A program made the translations under genes and the position numbers. This document shows positions 1 to 11,029 of a DNA stretch of 64,000 nt, piece by piece. Where the stretch lies: the NCBI GenBank assembly GCA_013306675.1, contig JABLUY010000117.1, forward strand, positions 1 to 64,000, in the 5' to 3' direction. The notes under the pieces are model-generated. The model did no database searches, was not told the DNA's origin, and was given only the letters and a program-made list of their open reading frames with translations. The stretch's first letter is position 1. Each line of letters opens with the position of its first letter. This stretch comes from Thraustochytrium sp. TN22. Taxonomy: Eukaryota > Sar > Bigyra > Thraustochytrida > Thraustochytriidae.

Positions 1-587
1 GCCGGAGCCCAGCGCGGCCGCGGCGGCCGCGCCCGCCGCCGCCCGCCGCCGCCGCCCGCGCCGCTGCCGACGTTGGCTCTCTCTCTCTCTCTTGCCAGGC
101 AGGGCTTTTTTCGCGCAGCCGGCCGCCGCGCCCTCGCCGCGGCGTGGGCCGGATCGCGCTGCTGGGTCGGCGGGACGCGCGAGCGGGGCGGGCGCGGGAG
201 CGCGACCTCGCCGTCCAGGCGCGCGCGGAGGGCGAGCTCTTGCCTGGCAGCGAGGGCCTCTGCAATCGAGGCACCGTCCCACGTGAGCACCGGAGGGTTC
301 TGGCGCTGGAGCGGAGGATTCCGGGCTCGCGGGCCGTGGGGAAGACCCGTGCGCGAGCTTTGAGCGAGCTTTGCGTTTGCAGTTAGAAGATAGGGTACAA
401 TGCGCTGGTCAGTCAGATTGAGGTGGGCTCGCCAGGCGGCTTGCTCAGCAGTGCAGGAGCGGCGAGAGCTGGAGGGCGATGGACGGTGCTTGGTGCTGTA
501 CAGACAGCCCGGATTTGGCCGGGGCAGCGAATGCGTGTTGGACGTGCGGCGCGTGGCGGCGTGCACGCAGTCGCAGATGCCGGTCGC
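1..587. other. GC-rich left edge, no supported gene
   Basis: The first 60 bases are a CCG/GCC-rich tract, followed by a short CT run and mixed GC-rich DNA. Reading frames here are short and Arg/Ala/Gly-rich, as expected from composition alone. The stretch lies downstream of the transporter gene (minus strand, stop at 588-590) and probably holds its 3' flank plus part of a neighbour outside the window. Confidence 0.5.
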
Positions 588-2024
588 CTAATGTGCGCGG
601 GTAGTAGGGACGGGAAGAGGCTTGGGCGAGGCCTTGGCGGCCTTGCTGTTCGTGGAGGGCTGAGCCTGCTGCTGGGCCTTGGTGTAGGCGTAAAGGATGC
701 CTGCGAAGAGCGAGATGGTGATGAAAATGCCAGACTTGAGCGTGACCGGGGTGCGGAAGATGAGCGCGCCGACGATGGAGAGCGGGATCTTGTTCATGGA
801 GCCTACCATGGCGTAGGTGGTCGGGGAGGTCTGGCGCACGCAGTTGAAGGAGGCGAGGCTGATGAAGAGGCCGATGCAGCCGCTAAAGACGAGCGTGGCG
901 AGGAAGGTGAAGTTCATGTAGGGCTCGTAGGCGCTGGGTGTGGAGAAGAAGGTGACGAAGTCGCCGAAAACGTAGACGTCGAGGAGCACGACAAGCGGCA
1001 GCGAGAGCGAGCTGTTGTAGTACACCTTGCCGAAGGAGCTGAGGTTCGTGCGGCCCATGGCCTGCGGCATGTAAAGCACGTATCCGGCCGAGGCGACGCA
1101 GTTGCTGAGCGCCCAGGCGATACCGAATTTGTCGAGCGTGAGGTCATTCATCGCCGCAAAGGTGGCGGCGCCCACCATGAGCGCGAGACAGGCCATGACA
1201 GACTTGTTGACCGTCTGGCCGTAGAGCAGGTAGTCGCCCAGCGTGATGAGAAGGTTGGCGGAGTTCTTGAAGATGGTGATCATGGGCACACTGAGCAGCT
1301 GCAGGCTGTAAAACCCGGTCAGCAGCATGGCCACGAAGAAGAAGTTGAGCGGCAGCCAGCTGAGCGCCTTGCTCATCTCGAAGGGCTCGAAGTCGCACCA
1401 GCCCAGCGCGCGCGCGGTGCGCAGCAGCAGGAGAGAGATCAGATTCTGCGCGAAGACGAGCACCATCTCGTACCTGAAGTCGAAGGTCGTGAGGATGAGC
1501 TTGTTGCCCAACACCATGGAAATGGACGAGATGGCGTACAAGGTGCATGCCAAGAGCGGTCGCCTGCCGCCTCCTGTGCCCTTGGCTCCGGCCGCAGCTA
1601 GGCTCTCGCGGGTGCTGGGGGTGGTGCCGGAGCCGGCACTGGCACTGGTGCTCAGGAGTGGCCTTTGTGCCGCTGCCGACGATCTCTTGACTCCGCGCAC
1701 CGACACGGACCCGTCGCTGTGGAAGCTCTCCGAGTCGCTGTTCTCGTCCTCTGGGTCCTCCACCGTCACCTTGATGAGCTGCGATGCAAGCGCGCCGCCC
1801 ACGCCGCCCGCGCCGCTTCCGCTGCTGCCGCGCCCGACCTGGTTCGTCGTCATCGTTGGCCCAAGGTTCGACATGGGCCCCGGCGCCGGCGCCGCGGCCG
1901 CCGCGCGCCCATCCGCGTTCTGCGCAGGGAGCAGCCTGTTGGCCACCGGCGCGCTCTTGGTTGCCGCGTCCTGGCTCGCGTGCTGCTCCACGCCGAGGGC
2001 CCACCTCAACGCGTCCGGGAGCAT
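588..2024 (-). CDS. GDP-mannose transporter-like nucleotide-sugar transporter
   Basis: A 478-residue member of the drug/metabolite transporter superfamily, closest by eye to Vrg4/GONST GDP-mannose transporters, which exchange cytosolic GDP-mannose for luminal GMP in the Golgi. Residues 1-150 are a low-complexity cytosolic tail rich in Ala, Gly and Ser with an acidic patch. About ten hydrophobic segments follow. Family landmarks are the first helix after the tail (SSISMVLGNKLILTTFDF), FKNSANLLIT in the middle, and YAMVGSMNKIPLSI near the C-terminus. The last matches the GALNK-type nucleotide-binding motif, with Ser-Met replacing Ala-Leu. The C-terminal tail has Lys residues. The ATG at 2024 is the first ATG in frame; the frame stays open upstream to about 2258 with no ATG. 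GDP-mannose specificity is inferred from the motif; GDP-fucose or another nucleotide sugar is possible. Confidence 0.85.
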   Translation of the reverse strand: MLPDALRWALGVEQHASQDAATKSAPVANRLLPAQNADGRAAAAAPAPGPMSNLGPTMTTNQVGRGSSGSGAGGVGGALASQLIKVTVEDPEDENSDSESFHSDGSVSVRGVKRSSAAAQRPLLSTSASAGSGTTPSTRESLAAAGAKGTGGGRRPLLACTLYAISSISMVLGNKLILTTFDFRYEMVLVFAQNLISLLLLRTARALGWCDFEPFEMSKALSWLPLNFFFVAMLLTGFYSLQLLSVPMITIFKNSANLLITLGDYLLYGQTVNKSVMACLALMVGAATFAAMNDLTLDKFGIAWALSNCVASAGYVLYMPQAMGRTNLSSFGKVYYNSSLSLPLVVLLDVYVFGDFVTFFSTPSAYEPYMNFTFLATLVFSGCIGLFISLASFNCVRQTSPTTYAMVGSMNKIPLSIVGALIFRTPVTLKSGIFITISLFAGILYAYTKAQQQAQPSTNSKAAKASPKPLPVPTTRAH

Positions 2025-2537
2025 GACCGTCTCCGCGGCGGCGACAGTGAAGGACGAAGCCTCTGCCCGCCGCTCCTTCCTTCGCGTCTGTTGCCGAGCC
2101 CGCTCGCGCCCGTGCTGCGCCGCGCGCCGCCGCTGCCCCGCGCCGCGCCGCGCCGCGCCGCTTGACTCCTCGTTCCTGCGCAACCTGCCGCGCTCGCGCC
2201 GGCGATCTGCGATTGGACTCTCTTTCCTCTGCTGCGCGGGCGGGGGCGCCCGTCTCACTGACGTGCCAAGGCTCGCGAGTCAAAGTCTCACATTCAATTT
2301 GTTGGCGCCGGCACATTGTCTCACAGTCAAGACTGCGCCTCGGTGCGCGTGCCACGTAACTAGTTTGCCTGGCGGCTAGAGCCATTGTGCACTGCACAGG
2401 CTGCACACAGCAGCCAGGAATTGGTGTTTCACAGATTCTTCTTTGATCAGCCAGCCAGATGACTCCCGTCCGGAGCTGAAGGTACACTTCCGTCATTGAG
2501 ATGATGGTGAGGGCTTGTAAAAAAGTAAAGGCAGGCA
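2025..2537. promoter_or_regulatory. Intergenic region upstream of the transporter
   Basis: About 510 bp separate the transporter start from the stop codon of the CEP295 gene, both on the minus strand. It should hold the transporter promoter and the 3' end of CEP295. The part nearest the transporter (2090-2165) is a GCC/CGC-rich run; the rest is less GC-biased than the neighbouring genes. I see no TATA box. Confidence 0.4.
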
Positions 2538-5500
2538 TCATCGCTGCTGAAACAGCGCTCTGCGACGCGCCTCCTCCATGTCCTTGACGCGACGGCGCCT
2601 GGCCTCTGCCTGGCGACGGTCGGCCTCGTCGCGCTCGCGCTGGCGAACCTCGGGAAGGCGCTGGTAGAGGCGCTCTGTGCGCTCGCGCTGTTCACGGCGC
2701 GCGACGGGGACGCGTTGGCCAAAGGTGGCGCTGCGTCGAGGGGACGATGAAGTAGAGCCCTGAGACTGCGATAAACGAACGGTGTCCTGGTTCCCGCGTA
2801 GCTGCACGGCAGCAGCAGCAGCAGCACCAGCAGTGATGGCAGCCTCGCGACGGCGTGCACGAGCCTGCGCCTCTGCAGCTCGCTGCGCAGAGCGTTCTTC
2901 AAAGGCGCGCGAGCGCGAGCGCGAGCGCGCCTGCAGCTGCGCATCGCTGAGGTTGTCGTTCTCCTCCATGTTACTAGCGTTGCCAAAGTCCACGTCGAAG
3001 GCGAGAGCGCCAGAGACGGTCTCCGTGGGCCTCGCGCGGAGAAGGTCCGGCGTCGGTACGGCCGTGGCTTCCATCTCGCGCCGCAGGTCAGCGCGGCGCG
3101 GGCTCGGCGGGCGCAGCTCTCGCAACGAGGGCTCCTCAGAGCCGAGGTCCACGGTGAAGGCCAGGGGCTCCCGCGGGGGCGCGGGCGGCGACGCCGATAG
3201 CTCTGCCGGCACATGCTGTACATGGTGATCGTCCACGGAGAGAGGCGTGCGGCCCTCTTCCTCGTGTGGCGTGCGTCCTGAGGCCGGAGTGGAGGCTTGC
3301 TCTTGGCTCTCCTCGTGGTGGTGCTCGTGAGCGTGCTGGTCCACGTGGCCGGCGAGAATGTCCGAGACCGAGTCGCCGAAGAGCTCGCCCATATCAAAGC
3401 CAGCCTGTGGCTGCGGCGGCGCCCGAACCTCCTGCTCGTCCGCGGAGTCGACTGCGGCCTGGCGAACAAGCGCTTCAAAGCCGGACTCCGCGAGACTGCC
3501 AAAGGTGAGGTCCGTGGGCGACTCATGCAGCAGCGCAGCGGCGCGGAGCTCCTCGCGCGCGGCCTGCAGGGCGCGCTGCACTTGCTCCAGGGAGTCGAGG
3601 CTGGCAGGGCGGTCCGAGTCAGTCGTGGGCGGCCGCAAGTCAGCGTGCTCGTCGCCAGCAGCTGGCGACGGGGGCACGTCGACCTGGAGCGGCGATGCGG
3701 CGAGCTGACTGCGGCGTGAAGCGGGCGAGGCTGCCGGCTGGGCACGGGACCCAGGCGACACATTTGATTCGGAGTGCGTCTCCAGCACGAGGATGCTGGC
3801 ATCGTCTTGATCGTTGAGCTCGTCCAGAGGGGCCGAACCCTGGGCTAGGCGTGCCGCGGAGCGCAGGCGCGCCTCGAGCTCGTCGAACTGGGCCTCGATG
3901 GAAGGAGAGCGGAAAGTGTCCTCGTCGCCCGCTTCTCGACGACGCGTCCGCGCGGTGGCAGGCGTCCGCGCGGTGGCAGGCGTCCGCGCGGTGGCAGGCG
4001 TCCGCGCGGATGCGGAGGCCGGCGTAGCCTGCGCCAGGCTCGGGCTGGATGCCTCCAAGTACCGCGCAAGGTTGTCGTTGACAGCAGCGAAGTTCGCATC
4101 GTCCTTCCAACGCTCGTCCTCCACAATGAGACCCTCGTCGTCCTCATCCTCGTCCTCCATGCCGTCTTCCCTTCGCTTGCGACCCGGCGTCGCACCGAAA
4201 CGCGCGGCAGAGCGAAGATGCGCCTCGAGCTCGTCAAACTGCGCTTGAATGGACGGGGTTTGCAACGCGTCTTGGTGACGACCGCCGCGCCGGCTTTGGG
4301 CTGTGGTCGGGGTCGTCCTTGTTCGGACGGAGGCAGGTGTGGACGCCTCGAAGTAGCGAGCAAGGTCATCGGCGAAAACGGCGAAGTTGGCGTCCTCCTT
4401 CCAGCCGTCGTCCTCCACGATGAGGTCGTCAGGCTCGCGCGGCGGGTGCCGGCGATCCTCATTCTCCTCCTCATTCTCCTCCTCGTCGTCGTCGTTGTCG
4501 TCATCGTCACCCCCCAACGCCGCCGACGCCTTTGCAACTGCCTCCCCCTGCTCCTCGGCGAGTATGGCGCCCTCGACCTGATGTAGCCAGCTCGCAAAGG
4601 CGGCGGAGGCCTTCCAGCCGTCGTCCCGCACGACAAGGCCGTCGGCCTCGTCCTGGTCAGCTTCGATGTGCGAGCCACTAGGCGATAGCGGCTGCGGGCG
4701 AAGCGAGGAGACCTCCGAGGAGGCGACAGAGAGCGAGGAGCGCGGCACGCGGCCAAGGCGCGCGGCGGTGCCGGGCTGTCGTTCGAGGTCGCGAAGGACG
4801 GAGAGCGCCAAATCGTTGAGGGCGCCAGCGCGCTCGCCCGCGGCGCGGCGCGGCTCCCAAGAGCGACCGCTGGAGGTCGAGAAGAAAGACTCACGCAAGG
4901 CGCGGAGGTCATCTTCATCATCGTCCCCGTCGTCGCTCTCGGTAAAGTCCTCCCTTCGCTCTTGTTTACGCCCGTGCTCCTGCTCCTTGTCCATATCCTC
5001 CTCGTCCTCTTCTTCGGAGGCGTACAGGTAGCGTGTGATGGACTGCTCAAGCTGCTCGCGCGTGGGGAAGGAGGAGATTTGGTTGCGCGCCTCCTGGGAG
5101 GCGGCCACGACGGTAGCACGCGCGGCGGCCGATGCGGCTGCCGCGGCACGCGCGTGCAGCGAGAGGTCCGAGGTTGCGACGGAAATGGAGGCGGGTGATG
5201 ATGATGATGACGAGGAGGAGGAGGAGGAGGAGGAATTGGTGGTGGTCTGTTGCTGGCTAGGTTGCGTAGACGAGAGGCGGGTCGCGGCAGCGTCCGAGGA
5301 CGAGTCGAGCAGCGATTGGCCCATGCGCAGGATAGCCTGCACGCTCTCGTTGCTGCGACGGCGCGCCTCGCGCGAGGCTTCAATAAGCTCAGCTGCATGC
5401 GCATCGTCCTCATCTGCCTCGTCCTGCTCCTTGCGTACCGTTGGGATGGCAATGGCCGGACTGTGCTGGTAGTCCTCCTCCTCCTCCTCCTCCTCCTCCT

Positions 5501-7187
5501 CCTCCTCCCCGTCTTTTTTCAGGTTTCCTTCTCCTCCGGCAAGCGATCCCTCGTCTCCGAGGTCATGGTCGTCCGGATGTGGGCTATCTGGCGGTGGAAC
5601 GCGCCGGCGCGAGGGAGGCCGATAGTCGTGGTGCACGAGACGCTCGCCCTCGTCGGCGCCTGGAAGCTCGGAGTCACTGGTCCCCAGGCCGAGGGCTCCA
5701 GCCCCCTCTGGTTCATTCTCGGTGCCGCCAAGAATGGCTGCAGCGGACGCGGCATCCTCAGAGGCCTCCTCGGGGATGACGTGGAGGACCTCATCGGGCC
5801 GGGCCGAGAGCATAGCGTCCGGCGCGGGCTGGTCAACGAAGGCTTCCTCGAAGGCGCGCTGCTGCAGCGCGGCCTTGTGCTTGTCAAGCGCGGCGCGTGT
5901 CTGCCAGGACTTGCGCAGGCGGCGCAACTTGTCGTCGACGACGCGCTTGTTGGAGGCAAGCTCCTCGGCGCGCAGGGCCGCGAGGCCCTCCTGGAGCGCG
6001 CGCTGCTCGTGCTCCATCCGCACAGCATGCATGGCGGAGCGGCCGCGGTCGGTAGCGCGCTGGTCGTCGAGGGCATGGCGCTGGTCATCGCGGTCGGCCC
6101 GCTGCGCGCGCAGCTCGTTAAAGTCCTCGGCGGCAGCGGCCGCAGCGGCGACAGGTGGGTCGGAGGCGGGCGCCGCTTCGGGCGGCGGCGCATGGCGCGT
6201 AAGTGAGGCGTGGAAGTGGGTGTGCGCGAAGTCCTGGATGCGGACGGCAGCGCGCGGCACGGTGGCGGAGATGTCCACGTGGACATCGCGCGCCTGCACG
6301 TCAGCGGCGCGCTGCTGGGCAACTTGCTCTTGGGCCTGCTCTTGGGCCAGGCGATCGCGCTTGGCTGCGGCGGCGCGGCGGCTGGCGCGTTCGCGCTGGT
6401 GGTCGGCGATCTCGTCGCGCGTCGCGAGGCGTCGCTCGCCCTGTGCCTTGGCGACGAAAAAGGGCTGGGCGGCGCGGTCGGCTTGCTGCTGTCGCAGCGC
6501 CGCCTCGTGGCGCGCCTGCTCGCGGAGGCGGTTACGCGCGATGCGGGCCTGACGGCGCGCGTCAAGCGCGGCGCGATCGCGCGCCGCGTGCTCCGCCTCG
6601 CGGTGCGCCGCGCCGATGTTGGCGAGCGAGGAGCGGTAGGCGGAGCTGAGGCGGTCGACATCTGCGGCGCGCTGCGCCTCCCAGGCATCGCGGCGGCGGC
6701 GCAGGACGGCGGCGCGCTTGCGCTCCACCATGTCTTCGTAGCGCTGGCGGCGCGCGATGGCCAGCATCTTCTCCTGCTCGCGCACCTGAATGAGGCGTAG
6801 CTGCTTGCGCTTGGCAAAGTCCTCGCGGCGCAGGCGTTCCACCTCGCCTGAGCTCAGCGGCACGCCATCCTCGTTTTTGTCCGCCGCGCCGCCGTTGTAT
6901 GCGCGGGCCACATCCTCTAGGTACTCCTCAATGTCTGCGCGGCGCACCCGTCAGCCTACCCCGCGCTTCGCAGATGCGTCAAGTGTCTCTTCTTCGCGAC
7001 GGCGGCCGCGCTGCGCGCGGCCCGCGCGGCGTGCAACCGGCGGGCGCGGCCCGCCCGCATCACCTCGGCAGGCTTCGATCCAGTCGAACCTACCTTGCTT
7101 GCACCGGAAGTCGCCGCCGCCTAGCGCCGCGTCAGCGCCGTCACCGGCGCCGGCGCCGGCGCCGGCGCCGCGCCGCGCCAGCATCAT
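2538..7187 (-). CDS. CEP295: CEP295/Ana1-like centriole protein, two exons
   Basis: CEP295/Ana1 drives centriole-to-centrosome conversion and centriole elongation. The N-terminal part aligns closely with animal CEP295: an LSSGEVERLRREDF start, then RKQLRLIQVREQEKMLAIARRQ and a conserved LSSAYRSSLANIGAAHREAE stretch, followed by Arg/Gln-rich coiled coil. The last 50 residues contain an ALMS-type motif (ERLYQRLPEVRQRERDEA), the C-terminal domain shared with ALMS1. The middle is acidic and Ser-rich, with three copies of a V.DDGWK-containing unit and a four-fold 18-bp repeat at 3943-4014. The main frame (2538-6934) has no ATG before the conserved block. A likely first exon is 7187-7094 (ATG ATG at 7187), ending AAG|GTAGGT. 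The intron is 6935-7093, 159 nt, ending GCAG. Its phase (1) matches exactly and gives 1,496 residues. The family call is strong; the splice model is inferred. Confidence 0.85.
3943..4014 (+). repeat. 18-bp tandem repeat inside the CEP295 gene
   Basis: Four near-identical copies of GGCGTCCGCGCGGTGGCA lie in tandem. On the coding (minus) strand each encodes a six-residue Thr-Pro-Ala-Thr-Ala-Arg unit, so the array keeps frame and can vary in copy number without breaking the gene. Confidence 0.9.
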
Positions 7188-7286
7188 GAGCTCCTGCCGC
7201 GCCGCGCCGCGCCGCGCCGCGCCGCGCCGCCCGCCTGCTCTTCTCCATTCTACCTCGCCGGCGCGGCGCGCGTATTTTTCCTCTCC

Positions 7287-7293
7287 TTTTATA
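7287..7293 (-). promoter_or_regulatory. TATA box of the CEP295 gene
   Basis: On the minus strand the sequence reads GTATAAAAGGAGAGG, a good TATA box in an otherwise GC-rich region, 100 bp upstream of the proposed CEP295 ATG at 7187. It supports placing the first exon at 7187-7094. Confidence 0.5.
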
Positions 7294-8965
7294 CGCGGCG
7301 CGGCGGTCCCAAACCCGCTTCGTCCGCGACGCGTCCGCCACTCGTCCGCGACACGTCCGCGACGCGTCCGCTCCGTCCGCGACAACGTCTGCGTCCTAGC
7401 TTCCCTGTTCCCCAGTACCGCTCTTACTAGCAACTTAGGGGCCTGCCTCTCTCTAGCTAGCTAGTAGTACCAGGGCGGCCCGCGTCCCACTTTCGTCACT
7501 GTCACGGCCTCTCAGCATGAGTCAACTACCTACAAGCTCAAGTCAACGTCACGGGCAGTAGAGCATTTCGGCGCAACTTGATCTTTCCAAGCCCGCCCCG
7601 GGCCAAGTCAACAGAACAGCCTGAGTAAGGCAAGGAAGGGCAGGCGGGCGACCAGGAGTCCCGGGTGCCTGGAAGCAGGCGCAGCCTGGGGGGCAAGCGC
7701 CGAGTCCGCCGGCCGGCTGCAGCTGGCAGGCACGCAAACAAGGCGCAGCGCGAGGGCGCAGCGCCGCCGAGGTCACGACGCGACGGCCGGGCCCGGGCCA
7801 GCCTCGCCTGCCCATAGTTACCTACGCAGCTAGGCCTAGCTGTGAGCGCCCTGCGGCGGCTGCAGGCGGCCTCGTAGGCAGACGCACGGCCTCGGCTCCG
7901 AGTCGAGAGTCGCGCGGGTTCCACGCTCGGGCGCCGGGCGCGCGACCGTGACGGCCGGCCAGCAGCGAGTGAGCCGGCCACAGTGCCAGTGGCACCAACC
8001 AGCCTCTCCAGCCAGGCTGCAGTGCAGCAGTCAGTCCGAGTCCGAGGCGGGCAACTGCCAGTGCCAGTGGCAGTGAAAGAGTCCGAGTCGCGCGCGCCTG
8101 CGAGAGACCTCCAGACTCGGACTCGGACTGCGACTCGCCGGCGGGAGAACTTCAGGACGGGGAAAAGGGACTGGGACTAGCAGGGAGCGCGGCGAGGCAG
8201 GGCGATGCCACTGCAGGGCTGGCCGCTGGCAGCCGGCAGCTGCCGTGGGCTGGCTGGCTGGCTAGCTGGCTGGTGGCTGGCCGGCTGGCTGGCTGCCAGT
8301 GGAGCTCGCCCGCCGTCGCGAAGGCGGGACGCTCTGCCGCTCATCTTGGCCCCACTGGGGCCAGTGGCAGTGTGCTCTGCTCAGTTTGCTCCGCTTCCGG
8401 CGGAGGCGGCCGGACTGGAAGGCAGCCAGCACGCACTGGCAAGGGTGGCGATGTTATTGTCAAATTTGAGTTCGTACCACGAGCCGCCGAAGCCAAAGCA
8501 GCGCAGCGCAGGGCAGCGCAGCGCAGCGCAGGGCAGCGCAGCGCAGCGCATCTCGCAAGCCAGGCTGGCAGGCGCTACTGGGCCACGGCGGCTCCCCGCG
8601 GCCAGCACCGCGCCGCGGCGGCGTGCGCCACTGGCGGGCCGCCGCGCAGGCTGCATGCAATATGCACTGCAATCGACTCCGGGCCGTGACAAGCTGTAAC
8701 AGGCTAACAGAATCATAGCTGGTACCATTGAGTCACCCGCCGGCCAGGCTGGCGGCTCGAAGATAATCAATGCCGTGGTTTTCACACGCGCACAAACTCG
8801 TGCTTCGGCGGTGGCGGCTGGGACCGGGGTCACTCCTTCAGGCTAGGCGGCGCGCGCTTCAAGGAAGACGCGACGCTGCAATGCCCAAGACTCGGCTGCA
8901 CAAACGGACCCACTCGGAGGCAGCCGCCTGCCTCGCCTCGCCGCCTCGCCAGTCGAGTGGACGTA

Positions 8966-9055
8966 ACTCGACTCGACTCGACTCGACTCGGCTCGACTCG
9001 ACGCGACTCGACTCGACTCGACGCGACTCGACTCGACGCGACGCGACGCGACGCA
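8966..9055. repeat. GACTC pentanucleotide tandem repeat
   Basis: About eighteen 5-bp units of ACTCG, with interspersed GACGC variants, run in tandem for 90 bp. Confidence 0.9.
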
Positions 9056-10839
9056 ACTCTGTGCGCAGGAGCCGCCCGCGCACGCGCGCTCCTTTCCAGC
9101 TGCGCGGCGCCGCTTCACCTCAAGGCTTTTAATTAACGTTTGCGTAGGTTAGAGCGCACCCGCCGGTCCGAGAAGCTCTTTTCCCAGCCTGCCCTCAGGC
9201 TCTGGGCCGTCTTGAAGCGGCAGGCTGTCGCACGCGTGCCGCGGCCACGCACGCACCCACCTTGCGACAGCGTGTTCTTTTGCGCGGCCGCGCGCTGGCG
9301 CAGCCTGAGCCCGCGCTGGCCCTTGAGCAGCTCCAAGTTCGCGTGGAGGGCCATCGCCAGTCTGCGTCCGGACCCAGCGCGGGTCCGGCCAGGTACCAGG
9401 GTAGTCGCGGCCGGGCCTCTTGTCCATGAGTCCGGACCCTGCTGCTGCTCACCTAGCGTAAACCCTAGGTGCGCCGTGCGCCAATGCTGACGACTCGCCT
9501 TGCTACATCCAGCCGCCGCTCGCTCAGCTGGCCCAGCGCGCATCTCTCCAACTAACTCTCAGCTCAGGGCGCCGTGGCGCGGTCTGCGACGCTGCGCCGC
9601 CGCAGTGGTGATGGCTGGCGGCCAGGCAGCGCAGCGAGCGCGCAGCGAGCGGCGTGCTTGCCACGGCCGGCTGTGCCGAGCCTGGGTCGGTCTCACAGTC
9701 AGTGAGCAGGCTGGCTGCTTGCTTGGCGGCCACGGCTGCTTCGCGAAGCTGTGTGCGCTGTGGGATCGGGGGCAGCGCTAGCAGGAAGCGGCCAACCCGG
9801 CCACTGGAGCTAGCTGGGGGGGGCAGCCACGGTGGCGTGATGGCAGTGGCAAGTTGCCAGTGCTAATACCGGTAACGGCCGGGTCAGTGGCCGTGCGGCG
9901 GCGGCGCTGACATGTGACGGAGTCGCGGCGGCGGCCAGCGGCGCGGCGCGGCGACGATGACCGCCCGCGTCGCGACCCTGGGGCCGCTGGTGTGCCACGC
10001 GTTGGAAGCCCGGGGGCCGCTTCGAGCGGACCCAGGGCCGCCGGGCCCAAGCCGGCTGCAGTGGCCGGCCAGCGGCGCAGCGCCGCCACTGCATCGGCCG
10101 TGAGCGGAGGCGGCGGCGCGGCCAGCCAACCGGCGCGCCTGCGACTGGCCGCTGCCTCCGCGCCGCGTGGGCCGGCACTGCAGCACTGCAGCGACTTGAC
10201 AGCCTGTGAAAAAGAAAGCAAGCTGCTGTTGCTGAAAGTGCCTGCCTGCCTGTCAGTCGCAGTGGGCCGGGGGGTGCACTGGTGGGACCGCACTGCAGGC
10301 TGCGGCAACTCCGACTTGAAGGCAGCCTGTGGCCCGCCCGCCCGCCCGCCGCCCGCCGGGCCGGCAGGCGAGGCAGCAAGCAGGCTGAGAGCGCCGAGCC
10401 GAGCCGCGCGGCCCTTGCTTGCTGGCTAGCCCAGGGCCAGTGAGCGATCGATGCACGGCGCGCTGGCGAGTTGCGTGCGCGCGCTGGCGCGGCCAGGGGT
10501 CAGCACAGGCTGCACAGTATTGTCTCGTCAGCGGCAACCAGCCGCGCGCGGCACGCCGCCAGTCACTGCGCCGCTGGAACTGGGCATCGGACGCACGGAA
10601 CCAGCGGGCCAAGCCGGCCCCACCGACCATGAGCACAGCTGGCTTATGCCTGCCACGTGAGCCGCGTGCGATCACGAGCGCCTCGGGCCGGGGCTCGCCG
10701 CCTCCTCGCAGTGCCGCCGCGCCCCGGCGGGCGGCTCAAGGCCAGGCCGGCCGCGGGATCCGCGGATCTTGTCCTGGTCCTGTCCGAGTCCTCATCGTCG
10801 CTAGGCTAGCTAGCTAGGGGGAGCAACGGAGCGACGATG

Positions 10840-11029
10840 AATGCGATGCGATGCGATGCGATGCGACGCGACGCGCACCCTCTGCAGGCTTGCCAGCGCA
10901 CCTCTCCTGGCCGATCCATCGTCCAGGCCGCTCGCTCGTCGGCCGCTCGCCTCGCCTCGCCTCGCCTCGCCTCGCCTCGCCTCGCCTCGCCTCGCCTCGC
11001 CTCGCCGCGCCGCGCCGCGCCGCGCGCGC
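10840..11029. repeat. GATGC and CTCGC pentanucleotide repeats
   Basis: Two separate 5-bp arrays: GATGC grading into GACGC at 10840-10875, and CTCGC grading into CGCCG at 10945-11029. Because 5 is not a multiple of 3, they stay open in several frames and create spurious reading frames. Confidence 0.9.

Noticed and set aside
3845-5452. 535-residue minus-strand frame inside the CEP295 gene
   Set aside because: Another frame of the same strand, rich in Arg/Ser/Thr; the CEP295 frame has the homology.
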